In this document: positions 25,282 to 33,848 of the stretch, in pieces
Position numbering within the stretch: the stretch's first letter is position 1
How the letters are laid out: every line of letters begins with the position of its first letter
Origin: a halophilic archaeon
GTDB taxonomy: Archaea; Halobacteriota; Halobacteria; Halobacteriales; Haladaptataceae
Direction: 5' to 3'
Length of the DNA stretch: 64,000 bases
NCBI GenBank assembly: GCA_003298465.1
Contig: QNGA01000001.1
Location: forward strand, 62,001-126,000
Notes under the pieces: model-generated
Databases searched by the model: none
Told to the model about the DNA's origin: nothing
The model's input: only the letters and a program-made list of their open reading frames with translations
Program-made: the position numbers and the translations under genes

Positions 25282-25334
25282 CTCCCCGCCGTGGTCACAG
25301 CCGACGCTCGGGCGGGGAGTCGACCGGAGGGAAC

Positions 25335-25943
25335 TCACTCGCCGTTTCGAATCTCGGCTCGGCCGCTCGTCGCGCTGCGGAGGCGGTCGCGGAGGTCGTC
25401 CGCCGCTTCGACCGGAATCCGGACGGCGAACCGGACGTCTTCGCCGTACTCCGCGTCGAACTCGGCGCCTTCGCTTTCGAGAATTCCTCGCACCGTCCCC
25501 GAGTCGTCGTACTCGACGGCGACGGTGACGCGCTCGTGGGGACGCTCCTCGACGACCCCCGCGTCGTCGACCGCTTCCTTGACGGCCTGCGAGTACGACC
25601 GCGCCAGTCCGCCGACGCCGAGGTTCGTCCCGCCGTAGTACCGGGTCACGACGACGACGACGTTCTCGAGGTCGCGCTGCTGGAGGACGTTCAGCGCCGG
25701 CTTGCCCGCGCTCCCGGACGGTTCGCCCGCGTCGCTTGAGTACTCCCGGAACGGGTCCGCACGCACCCGGTAGGCGGGGACGTTGTGCGTCGCGTCCGGA
25801 TGGCGCTCGGCCACCTCGGCGACGAACGCCTCGGCCGCCGACGCGGTGTCGACGGGAGCGGCGTAGCCGAGGAACTCCGAGCCGCGAACCTCGAACGCCG
25901 CCTCCCCGCGTCCCGCTATCGTCCGGTACGTCTGCCCGGCCAT
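25335..25943 (-). CDS. IMPACT/YigZ family protein
   Basis: This 202-aa protein has an N-terminal UPF0029 (Impact-N) domain with EFLGYAAPVDTASAAEAFV, YRVRADPFREYSSDAGEPSG and RYYGGTNLGVGGLARSYSQAV; a C-terminal ferredoxin-like domain (about 135-200) has VTVAVEYDDSGTVRGILE. Bacterial YigZ and eukaryotic IMPACT are linked to translation and GCN2 control, but the archaeal role is unknown. ATG 25943 is preferred over one 7 codons upstream. It is convergent with the phosphate permease. Confidence 0.9.
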   Translation of the reverse strand: MAGQTYRTIAGRGEAAFEVRGSEFLGYAAPVDTASAAEAFVAEVAERHPDATHNVPAYRVRADPFREYSSDAGEPSGSAGKPALNVLQQRDLENVVVVVTRYYGGTNLGVGGLARSYSQAVKEAVDDAGVVEERPHERVTVAVEYDDSGTVRGILESEGAEFDAEYGEDVRFAVRIPVEAADDLRDRLRSATSGRAEIRNGE

Positions 25944-26044
25944 CGTCGGCGGTTCGCCGCCCACCCCCGAAAAGCCCCGGATTCGGACCGGGGCGGAGTC
26001 CGGCCGCCGCGTCTTCGAACGCCGCTCGAACGGTCCCGAAAAGA

Positions 26045-26050
26045 GTTAAG
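26045..26050 (+). promoter_or_regulatory. TATA-like box for the DUF373 gene
   Basis: GTTAAG is centred 27 nt before ATG 26074, consistent with a leaderless transcript. Confidence 0.4.
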
Positions 26051-26073
26051 CACTCGCTACGTAGTTGCGCGCA

Positions 26074-27168
26074 ATGCTGCTGGTCCTGTGCGTGGACCTC
26101 GACGACGACCTCGGACGGAAGACGTCGTTCGACACGCCCGTCGTCGGGCGGGACGCCGTCGAGGACGCGGCCGTCGCGCTGGCGACCGCCGACCCCGAAG
26201 ACAGCGACGTGAACGTCATCTTCGAGGGCGTCCACCTGTACGACCGCATCGACGCCGAAGAGAGCGTCGAAGTGGCAGTGGTCACCGGCAACGAGGGCGA
26301 CGAGGTCAGCGCGAACCGGGAGGTCGGCGAGGAGGTCGACACCGTGCTCGCGGGTCTCACCACCAGCGAGGAGGTCAACGCGGTCATCGTGACCGACGGC
26401 GCACAGGACGAGAGCGTCATCCCCGTCATCCGCTCGCGGGTGCCCGTCGACGGCGTTCGCCGGGTGGTCGTCCGGCAGGCGCAGGACCTGGAGTCGATGT
26501 ACTACACCATCAAGCAGGTGCTCAACGACCCGGAGACGCGCGGAACCATCCTCGTCCCGCTGGGCATCCTGCTGCTCATCTACCCCCTGGCCATCGTCGC
26601 CGACTGGGTCGGCCTGCCGGGGACCGTCTTCGGCGGTACCTCCGCACTGCTGGGGCTGTACGCCCTCTTCCGCGGCCTCGGACTGGAGCGGACGTTCGAC
26701 CGCCTCGCGGAGACGGCCCGGAACGGACTGTACGCCGGCCGGGTGACGCTCATCACCTACGTCGTCGCCGCCGCGCTGCTGGTCGTCGGCGGCGTCAGCG
26801 GCGTCGAAACCCTGGAGGCGGTCCAGAACCGCTACACCGGTGACATCGGCGCGATACGGGTGCTGGCGGCGCTGATGTACGGCGCCGTCACGTGGTTCAC
26901 CGCGGCCGGCATCACGTCGAGCCTCGGCCAGATCACCGACGAGTACCTCGCCGACCAGTTCCGATGGCGCTACCTCAACGCGCCGTTCTACGTGCTCGCC
27001 ATCGGCGGCGTGCTCCACGCGGTCAGCGCCTACTTCCTCAACGAGGTGTCGCTCGAGTACCTCGCCGGGATGCTGACGGCGGGCACGCTGCTCGGGCTCA
27101 TCAGTACGCTCGTGTTCGCCATCGCCGAGTCGCGGTTCTCGCGGTCGGGCCAGGCGCGCGTGAGTTGA
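26074..27168 (+). CDS. DUF373 family membrane protein
   Basis: This 364-aa archaeal protein has an N-terminal soluble DUF373 domain (about 1-150: LLVLCVDLDDDLGRKTSF, then NEGDEVSANREVGEEVD). At least five hydrophobic spans follow between about 160 and 355. Its biochemical role is not known. The Asp-rich N-terminal motif could bind a metal. It is convergent with the prenyl synthase, with 12 nt between the stop codons. Confidence 0.9.
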   Translation: MLLVLCVDLDDDLGRKTSFDTPVVGRDAVEDAAVALATADPEDSDVNVIFEGVHLYDRIDAEESVEVAVVTGNEGDEVSANREVGEEVDTVLAGLTTSEEVNAVIVTDGAQDESVIPVIRSRVPVDGVRRVVVRQAQDLESMYYTIKQVLNDPETRGTILVPLGILLLIYPLAIVADWVGLPGTVFGGTSALLGLYALFRGLGLERTFDRLAETARNGLYAGRVTLITYVVAAALLVVGGVSGVETLEAVQNRYTGDIGAIRVLAALMYGAVTWFTAAGITSSLGQITDEYLADQFRWRYLNAPFYVLAIGGVLHAVSAYFLNEVSLEYLAGMLTAGTLLGLISTLVFAIAESRFSRSGQARVS

Positions 27169-27180
27169 GGAGAGTCGACG

Positions 27181-28023
27181 TCAGCGTTCCCGCGTGACGA
27201 CGAACGCCGCGAAGTCCCGCAGCAGGTCCACCGCCTCCGAGTCGGAGACGCCGACGCGGTCGAGCGCGGCGAGCGCCGCGTCGGACTGTTCGTGGGCCAG
27301 TTCGTTCGCCTCCTCGGCGTCGAGGTCGGTCACCTCGACGACCGACGGCCGGCCGACCTCCGCGTCCTGGCCCGTCGGCTTCCCGAGTTCGGCGGGGTCC
27401 GCGGTGGCGTCGAGCACGTCGTCCCGTATCTGGAAGGCGACCCCGACCTTCTCCGCGTACTCGCCGAACGCCTCTATCGTGGCTGCGTCGGCGTCGGCGG
27501 CTATCGCCCCGAGTTCCGCGGCGGCGCGGAAGAGCGCGCCCGTCTTCCGGCGGGCCAGTTCCATGTACTCGGCCTGGTTGGTCGGTCGGTCGACGAGTTC
27601 CGACGCCTCGCCCTGCCCGAGTTCGACCATCGCCTCGGCGACCACCTCCATCGCGCGCGGGTCCGGGGAGAACAGGCCGAACGCCTCGCCGAGCATGCCG
27701 TCGCTGCCGACGATGGCGGGGCCGTAGCCGTACTCCGCCCACGCGCTCTTCGTGCCGCGGCGCACGTCCGAGCGGTCGATGATGTCGTCGACGACGAGCG
27801 AGGCGTCGTGGACGAGTTCGATGCCGACGCCGAAGTCGACGGCGTCCTCGGCGTCGCCGCCCGCCGCCTCGCAGACGAGCATCGCCACGGTCGGCCGCAC
27901 GCGCTTGCCCCCGGAGAGCGCGGTGTGTGCCAACCGGTCGGAGAGTTCCGCAGGCTCGACTCGGTCGACGACCGTCTCCAGACGGTCCTCGACGAGCTTC
28001 CGCCGGGCCTCGAGGTACTCCAT
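27181..28023 (-). CDS. Polyprenyl (GGPP-type) diphosphate synthase
   Basis: This trans-prenyltransferase (280 aa) condenses IPP with allylic diphosphates, feeding archaeal lipid or quinone side-chain synthesis. The first Asp-rich motif DDIID is at 79-83 and the second, RDDVLD, at 200-205; GGKRVRP is at 38-44. It lacks an aromatic residue five positions before the first motif (Ala74 instead), which in this family tends to allow products longer than expected. It is short for the family (about 300-350 aa). A GTATTT box lies about 30 nt before the ATG. Confidence 0.9.
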   Translation of the reverse strand: MEYLEARRKLVEDRLETVVDRVEPAELSDRLAHTALSGGKRVRPTVAMLVCEAAGGDAEDAVDFGVGIELVHDASLVVDDIIDRSDVRRGTKSAWAEYGYGPAIVGSDGMLGEAFGLFSPDPRAMEVVAEAMVELGQGEASELVDRPTNQAEYMELARRKTGALFRAAAELGAIAADADAATIEAFGEYAEKVGVAFQIRDDVLDATADPAELGKPTGQDAEVGRPSVVEVTDLDAEEANELAHEQSDAALAALDRVGVSDSEAVDLLRDFAAFVVTRER

Positions 28024-28050
28024 TCGTCGAAGCCTCGGAACGGGGGACGC

Positions 28051-28056
28051 AAATAC
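28051..28056 (-). promoter_or_regulatory. TATA-like box for the prenyl synthase
   Basis: The minus strand reads GTATTT, about 30 nt before ATG 28023. It gives the gene its own promoter downstream of etfA. Confidence 0.4.
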
Positions 28057-28080
28057 GTGACGGGTTCCGAGCGTCGCTAC

Positions 28081-28099
28081 GTCTCTCAGCGCGAGAGAC
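28081..28099 (-). repeat. Inverted repeat, 7-bp arms, in the etfA-prenyl synthase gap
   Basis: GTCTCTC and GAGAGAC are separated by 5 nt (AGCGC). It could be a transcript hairpin or a protein site upstream of the prenyl synthase promoter. Confidence 0.4.
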
Positions 28100-28123
28100 A
28101 GGACGAGAAAGACCCGCTCGTTC

Positions 28124-28149
28124 GGTTCCTCACTCGCGGACGAGGAACC
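28124..28149 (-). terminator. Hairpin directly after the etfA stop codon
   Basis: Eight-base arms GGTTCCTC and GAGGAACC are separated by 10 nt and begin at the base adjoining the etfA stop. A pyrimidine-rich run (GGTCTTTCTC) follows a few bases later on the minus strand, in keeping with an etfBA terminator or a 3'-end processing signal. Confidence 0.4.
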
Positions 28150-29103
28150 TCACTGGAACTCGTCGATGAGTTCCGGCACGACCTCGAACAGGTCGCCGAC
28201 GATGCCGTAGTCGGCGATGTCGAAGATGGGGGCGTTCGGGTCGGTGTTGATGGCGATGATGGTGTCGCTGCCCTTCATCCCGGCGACGTGCTGGACCGCG
28301 CCGGAGATGCCGATGGCGAGGTAGACGTCCGGCGTGACGACCTTGCCGGACTGGCCGACCTGCCGGTTCTTCGGCAGCCAGCCGTTGTCGACGATGGGAC
28401 GCGAGGAGGACAGCGTGGCGTCCGTCGCCTCGACGAGGTCCTCGATGAGCGAGAGGTTCTCCTCCTCCTCGATACCGCGGCCGATGCTGACGAGGAAGTC
28501 GGCCTCGCTGATGTCGACGTCGCCGCCGCCGACCTCCTCGAAGCCGGTGACGGTCGAGCGGACGGCCGACTCGTCCGGTTCGAAGTCGAACGACGAGATT
28601 TCGGCCTCGCCGACGCCCTCGGCCTGCGGCCACTCGCCGCCCCGGGTCGTGACGACGAAGCTGTCGCCGTCGACCTCGATGGTCGTCTCGACCTTCGAAC
28701 CGTACATCTCGCGGGTGGCGACGAGCGTGTCGTCGTACTCGACGTCGACGACGTCGGTGACCACCGGGAGGTCCAGCGCGTTCGCCACGGCGGGCGCGTA
28801 GTCCAGGCCGTTGACGCTGTTGGGCGTCAGGACCACGGTCGGGTCGAGGTCGGCGTACAGCGCCTCGACGGCCTGCGCGTAGACGTCGTGGTTGAACTCC
28901 TCGCCGTAGTCGACCGCGTGGACGTGGTCGACGCCCTCGCGGTTCAGGGAGTCGGCGAACGACTCCACCTCGCCGGAGACGACGGCGACGTGAAGGTCGC
29001 CGCCGAGGTCGTCTGCCAGGTCGCGGCCGGCGGAGACGACCTCGAAGCTCTCGTCGCGCAGTTCGCCGCGGCGGTGGTCGGCGACGGCGAGAACGGCGGT
29101 CAT
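28150..29103 (-). CDS. etfA: Electron transfer flavoprotein alpha subunit
   Basis: This 317-aa ETF alpha subunit binds FAD between its C-terminal domain and EtfB and passes electrons from acyl-CoA or other dehydrogenases to the membrane quinone pool. The C-terminal FAD domain has [52 protein letters not shown] and [23 protein letters not shown], all classic. Its ATG overlaps the etfB stop by 4 nt. No FixC/FixX-like or acyl-CoA dehydrogenase gene is adjacent, so the electron partners must be elsewhere. Confidence 0.96.
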   Translation of the reverse strand: MTAVLAVADHRRGELRDESFEVVSAGRDLADDLGGDLHVAVVSGEVESFADSLNREGVDHVHAVDYGEEFNHDVYAQAVEALYADLDPTVVLTPNSVNGLDYAPAVANALDLPVVTDVVDVEYDDTLVATREMYGSKVETTIEVDGDSFVVTTRGGEWPQAEGVGEAEISSFDFEPDESAVRSTVTGFEEVGGGDVDISEADFLVSIGRGIEEEENLSLIEDLVEATDATLSSSRPIVDNGWLPKNRQVGQSGKVVTPDVYLAIGISGAVQHVAGMKGSDTIIAINTDPNAPIFDIADYGIVGDLFEVVPELIDEFQ

Positions 29104-29891
29104 TCCGCCACCCCCTTCTCGCGGAGGACGTCGGCGAGTTTCCCGGCGGTCTCCTCGGCGCTCCCCTCGAATATCCGGGCGTCGCTCTCGCTCTCGGGTT
29201 CGTACATGGCCGTCAGGGCCAGGTCGCTCTCGGCCGTCTCGCCGTCGAGGCCGAGGTCGTCGAGGCTCTTCGGCGCTATCTCCTTGCTCTGGGCCTGCCG
29301 GATGCCGCGCAGGCTGGCGTACCGCGGTTCGTTGATACCGGTCTGGATGGTGAGCACGGCCGGCAGTTCGACGTCGGTGAGTTCCTCGACGCCGCCCTCC
29401 AGTTCGCGGTGGACGTGCGCGACGCCCTCGTCCGCGTCCAGGTCGAGGCTGTTCACGACGGCCGCCCACTCGTAGTCGATGGAGTCGGCCAGCGCGACGC
29501 CGGTCGCGCCGAAGGCGTCGTCGCCCGCCTGGACGCCGGTCAGCACGAGGTCGGGGTCCTCCTCCTCGACGACGGCGGCGAAGATGTCGGCCTTGGTCTC
29601 GACGTCGAGCAGGTCGGTCCCCTCGAGTGCGTCGTCCCAGACGCGGACCGCGCGGTCGGCCCCCTTCGCGAGCGCCATCCGGATGGTCTCCTCGGAGCGC
29701 TCGGGACCGATGGTGACGGCCACGACCTCGTCGGCGACGCCCTCCTCGCTCAACTGGACGCCCTCCTCGACGGCGTAGTCGTCCCACTCGTTCAGGTCGT
29801 ACTCGAGGTAGCGGTCGGCCACCTCGGTCCCCTCGATCTCGAAGTCGTCCGCGAGTTCGGCGACTTCCTTCACCGTTACCAGGACCTTCAT
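29100..29891 (-). CDS. etfB: Electron transfer flavoprotein beta subunit
   Basis: This 263-aa subunit of ETF starts MKVLVTVKEV. Conserved parts are the N-terminal Rossmann-like fold, LNEWDDYAVEEGVQL, VTIGPERSEETIRMALAKGADRAV, and LTGVQAGDDAFGATGVALAD near 110-130, which contacts AMP/FAD phosphate. The signature LPAVLTIQTGINEPRYASLRGIRQA lies near 185-210. The gene order etfB-etfA with 4-nt overlap is standard. A TATA-like AACGTTTACC lies some 35 nt before the ATG. Confidence 0.96.
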   Translation of the reverse strand: MKVLVTVKEVAELADDFEIEGTEVADRYLEYDLNEWDDYAVEEGVQLSEEGVADEVVAVTIGPERSEETIRMALAKGADRAVRVWDDALEGTDLLDVETKADIFAAVVEEEDPDLVLTGVQAGDDAFGATGVALADSIDYEWAAVVNSLDLDADEGVAHVHRELEGGVEELTDVELPAVLTIQTGINEPRYASLRGIRQAQSKEIAPKSLDDLGLDGETAESDLALTAMYEPESESDARIFEGSAEETAGKLADVLREKGVAE

Positions 29892-30205
29892 GGTTGTTTG
29901 CTTCCCCGTTCAGGTGGTAAACGTTTTCGAAACATCGGACGGGGAGCGTTCAGTTGTTCGATGACTCCCACCGCGGGCGCGGCCCCTGCCGACTGCCTCG
30001 TCGGAGAGGGGCGGACGTCGTCCGCAGTCGGGTCGGCGTCGTCGAACCGGCGCTCCGACCGCCGCCGACCGGGCGGAGCTCAGAAAGTGACGTGGAAACG
30101 CCACTACGGAGACTCCAGATATCCCGCCCCTCGTGCGCTCTATCTCGACATCCTGTCTATCGTCTGCGGAAACCTATACGTTCGGTCGCGGCGTATCTAC
30201 ACTCC
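29892..30205. other. 314-nt intergenic region upstream of etfB and of a membrane protein gene
   Basis: This is the divergent promoter region. I see no convincing gene. It contains a 15-bp inverted repeat, GCGGAC-GTC-GTCCGC at 30011-30025, and a CTATAC box at 30174-30179 about 30 nt before the membrane protein's ATG. No tRNA-like T-loop or cloverleaf is apparent on reading. Confidence 0.5.
30174..30179 (+). promoter_or_regulatory. TATA-like box for the 163-aa membrane protein
   Basis: CTATAC is about 30 nt before ATG 30206, matching the leaderless spacing seen elsewhere in the window. Confidence 0.45.
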
Positions 30206-30697
30206 ATGGCACAACCAGTAGAAGAGTCACCCGTAGAATCGTCCTCTGAAATGGTAAGCGGACGCGAGTTCGTCAACCGCCGGGCGGTGTCCAGCGCGGT
30301 CGTCGCCGGCGTCGCCGGCGGCGTCGTGTTCGGCGGCCTCCTCCAGTCGATGGGGACGTTACCGGTGGTCGCGTCGCTGTACGGTCTCGAAGGTCTCGCG
30401 TGGGGGTGGGTCGCGCACCTCTTCCACAGCGTCGTCTTCGCGCTCGTGTTCGCCGGACTCCTCACCGGAACCGGTCTCCGGCGATACGCCGGTGACGTGT
30501 CCGCCGACGCCGGTCTCGGTGCGGCGTACGGTGCAGTGCTGTGGTTCGTCGCCGCGGCCGTCGTGATGCCGCTCTGGATGGGCGCCGTCGGACTCGACGC
30601 TCCCGCCGTCCCGAACCTCGACGTCGCGAGCCTCGGCGGCCACCTGCTGTACGGCGTCGTGCTGGGTGCGGTGTTCGCCATCGCGTACCGGCGCTGA
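30206..30697 (+). CDS. Four-span membrane protein, function unknown
   Basis: This 163-aa protein has a short acidic N-terminus followed by four hydrophobic segments at about 29-48, 62-86, 100-125 and 140-160, several rich in Gly/Ala (VAGVAGGVVFGGLLQSMG). Similar haloarchaeal proteins are sometimes filed as histidine kinases, but there is no kinase domain here. It may be a small structural or channel-like membrane protein; nothing in the context helps. The second Met (30251) would still keep all spans. Confidence 0.72.
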   Translation: MAQPVEESPVESSSEMVSGREFVNRRAVSSAVVAGVAGGVVFGGLLQSMGTLPVVASLYGLEGLAWGWVAHLFHSVVFALVFAGLLTGTGLRRYAGDVSADAGLGAAYGAVLWFVAAAVVMPLWMGAVGLDAPAVPNLDVASLGGHLLYGVVLGAVFAIAYRR

Positions 30698-30755
30698 ACC
30701 GTCCCCTCTTTCGCGTCCCGTTTTCCGCCCGAACGCTCTCGGATGCGAGGTCAAA

Positions 30756-30764
30756 GCTTACTTA
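30756..30764 (+). promoter_or_regulatory. TATA-like box for the release factor gene
   Basis: GCTTACTTA lies about 31 nt before ATG 30791. Confidence 0.4.
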
Positions 30765-30790
30765 CCGACTGGAGCGGCTAGTTGTGGGTA

Positions 30791-32035
30791 ATGAGCCAGC
30801 AGGAGGAGGGCGAACCGTCCGACAGGAAAAAGTACGAGTTCCAGAAGGTCATCGAGGACCTCCGCGAGTACGAGGGCTCGGGGACCCAGCTCGTCACCAT
30901 CTACATCCCGCCGGACAAGCAGATAAGTAGCGTCGTTCAGCACGTCACCCAGGAGCACAGCGAGGCGAGCAACATCAAGTCCAAGCAGACGCGGACGAAC
31001 GTGCAGGACGCGCTGACCTCCATCAAGGATCGGTTGCGCTACTACGACACGTATCCGCCGGACAACGGTCTGGTCATCTTCAGCGGGGCCATCGACACCG
31101 GCGGCGGCCAGACCGACATGATAACGAAGGTGCTGGAGGACCCGCCGGAGCCCATCCAGTCGTTCCGCTACCACTGCGACTCTGCGTTCCTCACGGAACC
31201 GCTGGAGGAGATGCTCGGGGACAAGGGACTGTACGGTCTCGTCGTCCTCGACCGCCGCGAGGCCAACGTCGGCTGGCTGAAGGGCAAGCGCGTCGAACCC
31301 GTCAAGTCCGCCTCCTCGCTCGTGCCGGGCAAGCAGCGCAAAGGTGGTCAGTCCGCCCAGCGTTTCGCCCGCCTGCGCCTCGAAGCCATCGACAACTTCT
31401 ACCAGGAGGTCGCGGGGATGGCCAACGACCTGTTCGTCCCCGAGCGCCACGACCTGGACGGGGTGCTCGTCGGCGGTCCCTCCCCGACGAAAGACGAGTT
31501 CCTCGACGGCGACTACCTCCACCACGAACTCCAGGACATGGTGCTCGGCAAGTTCGACGTCGCCTACACCGACGAGTCCGGCCTCTACGACCTCGTCGAC
31601 GCCGCCCAGGAGGTGCTGGCGGACGCCGAGGTGATGAAGGACAAGTCCGAGATGGAGGAGTTCTTCAAGGAACTCAACGAGGGCGGTCTCGCGACCTACG
31701 GGTTCGAGCCGACCCGGAAGAACCTCGTGATGGGGTCGGTCGACCGCCTGCTCATCTCCGAGGACCTCCGCAAGGACGTGGTCGTCTACGACTGCGGCGA
31801 CAAGGAGGAGTACGAGTTCGTCGACCGACGCGCCGACACCCCGGAACACACCTGCGAGGACGGGTCGAGCGTCGAAGCCGAGGAGCGCGAGGACGCCATC
31901 GAGTACCTGATGAACATCGCCGACCAGCGCGGCACCGAGACCAAGTTCATCTCCACGGACTTCGAGAAGGGCGAACAGCTTCTGAACGCCTTCGGCGGTG
32001 TCGCCGGCATTCTGCGGTACTCCACCGGCGTCTAA
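30791..32035 (+). CDS. prf1: Peptide chain release factor aRF1/eRF1
   Basis: This 414-aa protein recognises all three stop codons and triggers peptide release on the archaeal ribosome. Domain 1 carries the NIKS stop-codon motif at 61-64. Domain 2 carries the catalytic GGQ at 185-187 (KQRKGGQSAQRFARLR). Domain 3, which binds the aRF3/ABCE1 partner, includes the conserved YGFEPTRKNLVMGSVDRLL and Cys residues near 350 and 368. A second, non-catalytic GGQ occurs at 105-107. Length is standard. The start is ATG 30791; three more in-frame codons upstream begin at TTG and are unlikely. Confidence 0.98.
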   Translation: MSQQEEGEPSDRKKYEFQKVIEDLREYEGSGTQLVTIYIPPDKQISSVVQHVTQEHSEASNIKSKQTRTNVQDALTSIKDRLRYYDTYPPDNGLVIFSGAIDTGGGQTDMITKVLEDPPEPIQSFRYHCDSAFLTEPLEEMLGDKGLYGLVVLDRREANVGWLKGKRVEPVKSASSLVPGKQRKGGQSAQRFARLRLEAIDNFYQEVAGMANDLFVPERHDLDGVLVGGPSPTKDEFLDGDYLHHELQDMVLGKFDVAYTDESGLYDLVDAAQEVLADAEVMKDKSEMEEFFKELNEGGLATYGFEPTRKNLVMGSVDRLLISEDLRKDVVVYDCGDKEEYEFVDRRADTPEHTCEDGSSVEAEEREDAIEYLMNIADQRGTETKFISTDFEKGEQLLNAFGGVAGILRYSTGV

Positions 32036-32080
32036 ACGGCCCGTCTCCGTTCGTCGCTTCTCCTCTCGACGGCTACTCCG

Positions 32081-32476
32081 TCAGTCGCGCAACTGGAGCA
32101 ACTGCTCTCGCCGCCGGTCGATGTTGAATGGCGGTCGGAGGTCGGGGTCGTCGGCGAGACGGTCGAGCACGAGCAACGGGTCGACCCCGGTCGCCTCGAC
32201 GTGGTCGAACAGGGCCTCGATGTGCCGGCGGTTGCGCGCGAGCGACGACATGAGCGCCGTCGCGAGCACCATCGCGGCCGCCGTCTCGCGGTCGTCGGGG
32301 AGGGCGTCGCTGACCGTCGAGAAGTCGGTGAGTTCGGTGCCTCCGTTCTCGGACGGTTCGAGGGAGAGACACGTGGGGCAGATGGCCACCGACTCCGGTG
32401 ACGACGGAACGTGTTCGCGGAGTTCGGGCGGGACGACGAACGGGAGCGCTTCGTCGCCGCATTCGGGACACTCCAT
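32081..32476 (-). CDS. Small zinc-ribbon haloarchaeal protein (DUF6276-like)
   Basis: This 131-aa protein begins with CPECG (residues 3-7), and CPTC follows at about 33-36, giving a four-cysteine zinc ribbon. The rest is helical, with ALMSSLARNRRHIEALFDHVEA and a short C-terminal stretch RPPFNIDRRREQLLQLRD. I recall such proteins being filed as DUF6276 in haloarchaea. The function is unknown. It is convergent with prf1 and lies downstream of the DUF502 gene, 92 nt away on the same strand's complement. Confidence 0.75.
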   Translation of the reverse strand: MECPECGDEALPFVVPPELREHVPSSPESVAICPTCLSLEPSENGGTELTDFSTVSDALPDDRETAAAMVLATALMSSLARNRRHIEALFDHVEATGVDPLLVLDRLADDPDLRPPFNIDRRREQLLQLRD

Positions 32477-32568
32477 ACCGGTACAACGGCCGGACGCCTC
32501 AAAAGTGTGGTAGTTACGGCGGAGTCGTCGGCGCGACGACCGTGGACTGGCGACGACGGCCCCCGGAA

Positions 32569-33186
32569 TCACGTCGGCGGCGGCGTCTCACGGCGGTTCT
32601 CGTCGCTCTCCTCCTGTACGTCGATGTGGATGCCGCTGTCGTTGTTCTCGCCGAATCCGGCGCTGAGGATGCGCGTCAACGCGTCTTCGACGCTCTCGTC
32701 CGTCTCGGTGAACTGGTCCGATTCGACCTCGATGACGAATCCCGTCGTGATGTTCGGCGCGGTCGGGAGAAAGAGCACCTCGCGACCGTCGTCGGTCATC
32801 TTCCCCGTCTTGAACGCGGTCATCCGGAGGCCGTTCCACGTCTCGAGCTTGACGGGTTTCTGGAGCTGGTTGGTGTCCGAGAGCGCCGTCTCGGCGGCCA
32901 TCTTCGAAGCGTTGTACACCACCCGGAGGCCGGGAAGCCGGTTCATCATGCCGTCGATGGTGTTCTCGACGAAACTCCCGACGGTCGTCCGCATCAGGTA
33001 GCCGACGCTGAACACGAGCGTCGTGAACACGACCAGCGTGATCAGAACCCGCTGGTAGCTCTTCAGTTCGGCCGGGAACGGTATCTTCGCTATCTGAAAG
33101 TACAACCATGCGACGATGTAGGCCGTGACGAGCAGGGGAGCCAGTACGATGAGACCGCTCGCCGCGTCGCGCTTCCACGAGGACAT
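32569..33186 (-). CDS. DUF502 family membrane protein
   Basis: This 205-aa protein has two N-terminal spans (about 9-32 and 44-64) and a soluble domain. The family is recognised by KRDAASGLIVLAPLLVTAYI, PGLRVVYNASKMAAETALS and FLPTAPNITTGFVIEVE. DUF502 proteins occur in bacteria, archaea and plants (where COV1-like members affect trafficking), but no molecular function is established to my knowledge. ATG 33186 starts right before the conserved N-terminus. Confidence 0.92.
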   Translation of the reverse strand: MSSWKRDAASGLIVLAPLLVTAYIVAWLYFQIAKIPFPAELKSYQRVLITLVVFTTLVFSVGYLMRTTVGSFVENTIDGMMNRLPGLRVVYNASKMAAETALSDTNQLQKPVKLETWNGLRMTAFKTGKMTDDGREVLFLPTAPNITTGFVIEVESDQFTETDESVEDALTRILSAGFGENNDSGIHIDVQEESDENRRETPPPT

Positions 33187-33344
33187 TTTACACCTACCAA
33201 TCCATTGCAGGAACATAAACCAGTTGCAAGTTCGGTCGGTATCGAAGGTGCGCCTCTCGACCGCCCGCGTCGAACGTTCGGGTTTCAGGAGCGGCGTCTG
33301 CCGTCACCACCACACTCTTGTCTCGCTGTTCCCTACCGAAGGGT

Positions 33345-33602
33345 GTGTCAAGCATCGAACTGTACGAACTCGAAGGGTGTCCGTTCTGCGCGAAAGTCAC
33401 GGACAAACTCGACGAACTCGGCCTGGAGTACGACTCTCACTTCGTTCCGCGTGCGCACGAAGAGCGGACCGAAGTCGAGGAGATAAGCGGCCAGACGGGT
33501 GTCCCGGTGCTGGTGGACCACGACCACGACGTCGACGGGATGCCCGAGAGCGACGACATCGTCGCGTACCTCGAAGAGACGTACGGCCAGCGCGAGGGTT
33601 AA
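33345..33602 (+). CDS. Glutaredoxin-like / GST N-terminal domain protein
   Basis: This 85-aa thioredoxin-fold protein has the redox motif CPFC near residue 11-14 (ELEGCPFCAKVTDKLDELG), the cis-Pro segment TGVPVLVD, and DDIVAYLEETYG at the C-terminal helix. It probably reduces disulfides or mixed thiols; haloarchaea use gamma-glutamylcysteine rather than glutathione. The GTG start at 33345 gives a normal glutaredoxin length. Confidence 0.88.
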   Translation: MSSIELYELEGCPFCAKVTDKLDELGLEYDSHFVPRAHEERTEVEEISGQTGVPVLVDHDHDVDGMPESDDIVAYLEETYGQREG

Positions 33603-33815
33603 AAGCGCTTCAGATATTAACGCGTAGAGATAACTGAAACAATCGCGTCGAATCGGGTACGACGAAACGTTGGTTCCGCGAGACTGCAGCCAGCATCGTC
33701 CGCCAAACGACCGTACCGCTCGCCAGACAGTATCGCTCGCCGAACACGACCACGCCGTGTGACCCTGGTGCCTCCGTCTCCCGTACGGTTCGGGTGACTA
33801 CCCCCGTCGGCCACC

Positions 33816-33826
33816 CTCTTTAGGTG
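33816..33826 (+). promoter_or_regulatory. TATA-like box for the Gly/Glu lipoprotein
   Basis: CTCTTTAGGTG is centred about 28 nt before ATG 33849, which supports expression of this odd small gene. Confidence 0.45.
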
Positions 33827-33848
33827 CGTGCCGCGCGTCGCCTCGTTC

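Noticed and set aside
27292..29475. Long open frame antisense to the prenyl synthase and etf genes
   Set aside because: It crosses three well-supported genes and has no motif of its own.
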